DNA of 64,000 bases from Sacculina carcini (Eukaryota; Arthropoda; Thecostraca; Sacculinidae). Both the position numbers and the translations under genes were made by a program. The stretch lies in the NCBI GenBank assembly GCA_916048095.2, contig OU696570.1:13005020-13069019 (forward strand), given 5' to 3'. A model generated the notes under the pieces. The model saw nothing but the letters and a program-made list of their open reading frames with translations, searched no databases and was not told the origin of the DNA. Below, piece by piece: positions 62,772 through 64,000 of the stretch (within the stretch, counting starts at the first letter, position 1; every line of letters begins with the position of its first letter).

Positions 62772-64000
62772 CTACAAAAAAGGCAAAAACAGACGACTAC
62801 GCAGCAGGAAATAGAATGTACCACACAATTGTGATTGCACACGATCAGCGAGTTAGAACCTATGGGGTTAGAACCTATGAGTTAGAGCCGACAGCCCAGC
62901 GTTCAGTTTACATAGTTCAGCGATAACATCTCATGATGAACCCCACTGAATAAACACTACTCGCAAACACATAAACACACACACCCATACACGCGCGCAC
63001 TTTTAGAATCTGCATCACAAGCGCTTGCATTACGACACCTATGCATCATTTTGCACTAACCAACAGACAACATAATCAAGGTCTTACTAAATTCAAGACG
63101 ATAAACTTACTGAAAGATGTTTGGACCAAATGACGAGTTTGTATGGGATCTTTTGCCGAGCATTACTGGAGCACATCTCCCGCTATTTTGACCACAAGTC
63201 GAGACACACACACACACACATACACGCACACATACCTCAGCACAAGGCTGGGATTACACCATAAAGCCGGTTTGCTTTCTGATCATAAGTCCCGATCATA
63301 TGGAGCGAAATCCCAATTGCACAACACCTACCGCTAATGAATGCTGTGTAAAGGACTACTTCCGCACTGTCTGACCTTGTTTCGGCCTCAATAGAACTAG
63401 TACACAGCCTACACTGGTGTATAGAGATAGCTCGGTTGATGCAAAACGAATGTGACAAAAACTCATGTATGAACATCGTCCGACAATCAAACGTATATTC
63501 GTTCAAATGGAACTTCAATCATGAAGGCGATAGCCCGTATCTACCCATGTCTATTGTATTCTGTTCTCCATCTCATCTCTCGCCAAGGTTGACCTTTGGA
63601 GGCATCAGATCAAAGTACAGTCCGGCTTACACAGCCACTATTCACTAGTATCCAACGATCCAAACAATTACGACCCACACGTGTGTGTGTGTGTGTGCCT
63701 AATACCACAAAATACACACCATGCACATATCAGGTATACGAGGCATATCTCGTATGCACTAGGTAACAGTTAGAACCATACACAGGCACACACACACACG
63801 CATGTCTGCACTAGCAAACTAACAAACACCAATGACAATTACAATACGAAGGACAGAATATATCGGACTTAAGCTACAACCAATTGACTTATACTCACTG
63901 ATGACCGAAGTGTTCGTACATGTACTTGAACATCATGAATGACTTCTTTTGTGGTGGATATTGGTCTGTGACTCCACGTAACCGAACGATAGGCAAATCT
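38359..64000 (-). CDS. CHSY1: Chondroitin sulfate synthase (CHSY1/3 type), ten exons, 5' end outside window
   Basis: Golgi type II glycosyltransferase that polymerises chondroitin by alternately adding GlcUA and GalNAc from UDP-sugars. Exons on the minus strand: >64000-63899, 61138-60982, 58893-58723, 49366-49226, 46758-46647, 45562-45369, 43466-43287, 39940-39782, 39384-39163, 38886-38359. They splice in phase to 654 codons plus TGA. The N-terminal GT31-like half has the metal-binding RADDDVY motif and the conserved NFCMGGPG and TTHEDVE blocks. The C-terminal half has GNFEK-like (DNFEK), a DID metal site in [20 protein letters not shown] and GWGKEDVDL. Both metal sites are present, which favours a catalytic CHSY over the CHPF cofactor. 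About 150 N-terminal residues (cytosolic tail, membrane anchor, stem) lie past base 64000. The last 30 residues are a Q/S/A/K-rich tail. Family assignment is from established sequence knowledge; exon borders are read from splice sites. Confidence 0.96.
39163..39384 (-). CDS. CHSY1: CHSY exon i, DID metal site
   Basis: 74 codons in phase 0 from [13 protein letters not shown] to [18 protein letters not shown] carries the DxD-type metal-binding motif of the second (beta-1,4-GalNAc) transferase domain. The acceptor is aacacag|CAT and the donor CAG|gtgcgt. Confidence 0.95.
39385..39781 (-). other. CHSY intron h/i
   Basis: 397-bp AT-rich GT-AG intron between the two exons of the C-terminal domain. 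No repeat or other feature recognised inside it. Confidence 0.9.
39782..39940 (-). CDS. CHSY1: CHSY exon h, start of C-terminal transferase domain
   Basis: 53 codons in phase 0: [20 protein letters not shown] through VYHENADKE, including [10 protein letters not shown], which corresponds to the conserved F-x-GNFEK block of CHSY C-terminal domains. The acceptor is tgaaag|GTT and the donor GAG|gtgagt. Confidence 0.94.
40430..41571 (-). mobile_element. 5'-truncated non-LTR retrotransposon, CR1/L2-like
   Basis: Carries the C-terminal half of a reverse transcriptase (see CDS) and about 200 bp of 3' UTR ending in a TTG-repeat tail (AAC repeats on the plus strand near 40434-40455), as expected for CR1/L2-group elements with short-repeat tails. 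Inserted antisense-free, in the same direction as the host CHSY gene, in intron g/h. Confidence 0.75.
40639..41571 (-). CDS. Reverse transcriptase C-terminal fragment, LINE
   Basis: 310 codons without a stop. Residues 43-50 FHIYADDV hold the RT catalytic [15 protein letters not shown] (82-92) and NLGVVFDPT (112-120) are the following conserved RT motifs. The thumb region has [10 protein letters not shown] and [20 protein letters not shown], typical of CR1/L2/Crack-type elements. The endonuclease and RT fingers are absent, so it is 5' truncated, yet the remaining frame is intact, suggesting a fairly recent insertion. Confidence 0.8.
   Translation of the reverse strand: MCITNITAPQMPTSSEFNPLESNSNGACVSSLCPLLRSYPLSFHIYADDVQIYFPLSHTSSSLVHDLISHISSWASSRRLLLNPDKTEFMVFHPPRLTPPTLNLSLASHIRNLGVVFDPTFSFTRNFLLITCRFVLRNFFPIRSLIDESSAIVLVNAYIFSRLDYCNSLFLHLPLKTIRQHQSVINLSCRFVLRLPPRTPTSSYIRQLGWLPAPLRIRYKICCLVFKIIKSPSSPSYLRELLSPQVRPSSRYPVPLFCPPAINESTWSAKSFYFSVPRLYNSLPPQLYQISSFASFSSVLHKHLLASSSE
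41970..42000. repeat. 13-bp-arm AT-rich hairpin
   Basis: ATAATGCTATATT and AATATAGCATTAT pair perfectly around AATAT, within CHSY intron g/h. Confidence 0.85.
42506..42790. mobile_element. One-ended hAT-like element
   Basis: CAGTGGTTCTCAACCTTTTT at 42506 is a typical hAT end. The matching right end is missing or decayed, so the right border is a guess. Confidence 0.45.
42862..43172. mobile_element. hAT-like miniature element, family A
   Basis: Starts CAGAGTTTCTTAACC and ends near TAATAACCATTG; subterminal GGTGCGAGAACTGA as in other copies. Flanks gcatagag (42854-42861) and gcatagaa (43173-43180) match 7 of 8, an hAT-type target duplication. Lies in a CHSY intron. Confidence 0.75.
43287..43466 (-). 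CDS. CHSY1: CHSY exon g, [11 protein letters not shown] block
   Basis: 60 codons in phase 0. It holds the conserved [20 protein letters not shown] and the basic [11 protein letters not shown] segment that precede the C-terminal GalNAc-transferase-like domain. The acceptor is ggtgtag|GAG and the donor GAG|gtgagt. Confidence 0.95.
44336..44827. mobile_element. hAT-like element, family B
   Basis: Starts CAGTGGTGTTGCCAAGG and ends ACCAGCGCCGCCACCG, with the family's gaaaaaataccag segment inside the right end. Flanks gcccagat/gcccagag match 7 of 8. The longest copy seen (492 bp); no transposase. In CHSY intron f/g. Confidence 0.75.
45369..45562 (-). CDS. CHSY1: CHSY exon f, ends at a GC donor
   Basis: Two bases plus 64 codons: [20 protein letters not shown] through [12 protein letters not shown]. 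The acceptor is cctgcag|GT. The only donor that keeps the reading frame and the family alignment to the following ERGRSL segment is CAG|gcaagg, a GC-AG intron. Without splicing, the frame runs on through non-conserved residues to a stop near 45201. Confidence 0.85.
46647..46758 (-). CDS. CHSY1: CHSY exon e, linker region
   Basis: 37 codons plus one base, [19 protein letters not shown] through [10 protein letters not shown]. This is the poorly conserved linker between the two transferase domains. The acceptor is tttcacag|AGC and the donor CACG|gttagt. The single trailing G is completed by GT at the start of the next exon (Gly), so the intron is phase 1. Confidence 0.85.
47082..47430 (-). mobile_element. 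tRNA-Val-derived SINE, copy 2
   Basis: Same architecture as 18118-18512, with box A intact, box B degenerate (GGTTCAAAACA) and anticodon CAC at plus 47397-47399. The body shares the GCGGTGGCAGCGAGCTGCAC segment and the flanking 100 bp at high identity. Located in CHSY intron d/e in the same orientation as the gene. Confidence 0.85.
47998..48281. mobile_element. hAT-like element, family B variant
   Basis: Starts CAGTAGCGGATCCAGAG and ends CTCTGGATCGGCCAG, inverted with few mismatches. Interior has long G runs and three repeats of gggggctgaatgattt type. No clear target duplication. In CHSY intron d/e. Confidence 0.65.
48487..48784. mobile_element. hAT-like miniature element with perfect target duplication
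   Basis: CAGGGGTTCCCAACC at the left is the inverted match of GGTTGGGAACCCCTG at the right (15 of 15). The flanking 8 bp ttttagat is duplicated exactly (48479-48486 and 48785-48792). Subterminal CGCGACCCCC repeats sit near both ends. 298 bp, noncoding, in a CHSY intron. Confidence 0.9.
49226..49366 (-). CDS. CHSY1: CHSY exon d, AITLHP block
   Basis: 47 codons beginning [11 protein letters not shown] and including [19 protein letters not shown]. The AITLHP-K-PP-YR-H pattern is diagnostic for the linker after the first transferase domain. The acceptor is gtcag|ATG. The chosen donor CTG|gtcaat is weak, but it places the next exon exactly where family alignment requires. Confidence 0.88.
49423..49700. 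mobile_element. hAT-like element, family B
   Basis: Starts CAGTGGCGGCGCCGAGG and ends AAAATCCTGGCGCCGGCAATG. Flanks caaatagc (49415-49422) and caaaaagc (49701-49708) match 7 of 8. Lies about 56 bp upstream of CHSY exon d, inside the intron. Confidence 0.75.
52029..52226. mobile_element. hAT-like element, family B, short copy
   Basis: Starts CAGTGGCGGCGCCAAGG and ends AATCCTGGTGTCGCCACTG. Only 198 bp. The ends pair well but the 8-bp flanks do not match. Confidence 0.65.
53243..53310 (+). mobile_element. hAT-like element end, shared with 59592
   Basis: CAGTGGTTTCCAACCTTTTT followed by cagcttgttacccaattta is nearly the inverted copy of the sequence ending at 59592. The other end was not found. 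Confidence 0.5.
56096..56135. repeat. GA-rich microsatellite
   Basis: Interrupted AG repeats in CHSY intron c/d. Confidence 0.85.
56362..57154. mobile_element. hAT-like element, family D (CAGGGTTTG ends)
   Basis: Starts CAGGGTTTG, ends CAAACCCTG, a 9-bp inverted repeat. The flanking 8 bp ccagaatg is exactly duplicated (56354-56361, 57155-57162). The subterminal ggttttttt-rich segments are like those at the other end. 793 bp, AT-rich, no transposase. In CHSY intron c/d. Confidence 0.88.
57640..57990. other. CpG-rich block inside CHSY intron
   Basis: About 350 bp clearly richer in G+C and in CG dinucleotides than the surrounding AT-rich DNA (for example runs such as gcgccgccggcg and gcagcgccgcgg). 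Short open frames cross it on the plus strand, but none has a recognisable domain or repeated support. It could be an alternative or antisense promoter, a noncoding exon, or an old GC-rich repeat. The compositional contrast is seen; any role is inference. Confidence 0.4.
58723..58893 (-). CDS. CHSY1: CHSY exon c, CMGGPG block
   Basis: 57 codons starting [19 protein letters not shown] and ending CLWNYE. It contains [11 protein letters not shown], a highly conserved block of the chondroitin synthase N-terminal domain. The acceptor is atgcag|GAC and the donor GAG|gtaaga, close to consensus. Phase 0 on both sides. Confidence 0.96.
59341..59592 (-). mobile_element. hAT-like miniature element
   Basis: The right end AAGGTTGGGAACCACTG with upstream ttgggtaacacgctg matches the inverted start of the element at 53243. 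The left part is rich in CCCCTGGGGT. The left border is approximate and no target duplication was seen. Confidence 0.5.
60231..60480. mobile_element. hAT-like miniature element
   Basis: Starts TAGTGATTCTTAACC (mutated CAGTGGTTCTTAACC) and ends GGTTAAGAACCACTG. Flanks atctagac and atctatac match 7 of 8. About 250 bp, noncoding, in a CHSY intron. Confidence 0.75.
60568..60861 (-). mobile_element. Truncated copy of the TA-target miniature element
   Basis: Reverse-orientation relative of 36823-37192: shares TAGTGCCGTTCAATTAGAGG, TTTTTCGACTAGCTGGCC-like core and the end AATAGAGGTTTTAC. The outer end on the left is missing. Ends about 15 bp before a TA microsatellite in CHSY intron b/c. Confidence 0.65.
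60878..60966. repeat. TA then GT compound microsatellite
   Basis: About 37 TA units then seven GT units. On the CHSY strand it starts about 15 bases inside the intron after exon b. Confidence 0.95.
60982..61138 (-). CDS. CHSY1: CHSY exon b, DDD metal-binding motif
   Basis: Encodes [20 protein letters not shown] and on to LLSLQDE. The DDD is the nucleotide-sugar/metal-binding motif of the N-terminal GT31-like domain. The acceptor is tgag|G and the donor GAG|gtgaca, phase 0. About 20 bases inside the following intron a (TG)n then (TA)n microsatellite begins. Confidence 0.95.
62048..62318 (+). mobile_element. Second tRNA-derived SINE-like repeat
   Basis: A tRNA-like head, GTCTCGTAGCCGAGTGGCTA (box A TAGCCGAGTGG), and a degenerate box B GGTCCGGGCTTCATTCCCTGG, followed by a GC-rich body. 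The acceptor and T stems pair only partly and the anticodon arm is broken, so it is not a working tRNA. Single copy in the window; the right border is a guess. Confidence 0.5.
62731..62769. repeat. CA microsatellite, 39 bp
   Basis: Uninterrupted CA repeats in CHSY intron a/b. Confidence 0.95.
63899..64000 (-). CDS. CHSY1: CHSY exon a (partial, continues past window end)
   Basis: Encodes [20 protein letters not shown] and the following [10 protein letters not shown], aligning with the region just before the DDD motif in CHSY proteins. The donor is CA|gtgagt at the low-coordinate end. The intron is phase 2: the last two bases CA are completed by the G that opens the next exon to give Gln. The exon is still open at base 64000, so its start is not visible. 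Confidence 0.93.

Overview
This is animal nuclear DNA. The only conserved protein-coding gene is split by nine spliceosomal introns, and most of the rest is transposon remnants, microsatellites and AT-rich filler. Nothing looks bacterial or viral apart from retroelements. The species cannot be fixed. An invertebrate, possibly a flatworm, is a tentative guess, because the LTR retrotransposon carries hallmarks of the CsRn1 clade (a CHCC Gag box and a tRNA-Trp primer site), which was first described from a liver fluke but also occurs in other invertebrates.

Right part (38.4-64.0 kb, minus strand): ten exons of a chondroitin sulfate synthase (CHSY1/CHSY3 type), from the middle of the N-terminal glycosyltransferase domain to the stop codon. 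The first roughly 150 residues lie beyond base 64000. All exons join in phase and eight of nine introns are GT-AG; one uses a GC donor. The introns hold hAT-type miniature elements, a tRNA-Val-derived SINE, a 5'-truncated CR1/L2-like LINE, a second tRNA-derived repeat, long CA/TA tracts and a CpG-rich block near 57.6-58.0 kb.

Middle part (29.4-31.7 kb, minus strand): a probable terminal exon of an unrecognised multi-pass membrane protein, with two weaker candidate exons upstream, one of them cysteine-rich. They may form one gene, but this is not proven.

Left part (10.07-17.95 kb): a young, rearranged Ty3/Gypsy retrotransposon with two 997-bp LTRs and a 4-bp target duplication. It has gag and pol joined by a textbook -1 frameshift signal (slippery heptamer plus an 11-bp stem). 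Between the LTRs the 3' third of pol is duplicated, and the two copies are separated by a piece of LTR in inverted orientation that begins at the base where minus-strand strong-stop DNA would begin. Elsewhere on the left are a decayed Tc1/mariner-like element split by an inverted 172-bp copy of flanking DNA, several hAT-like elements with 8-bp target duplications, and a perfect 341-bp AC microsatellite.
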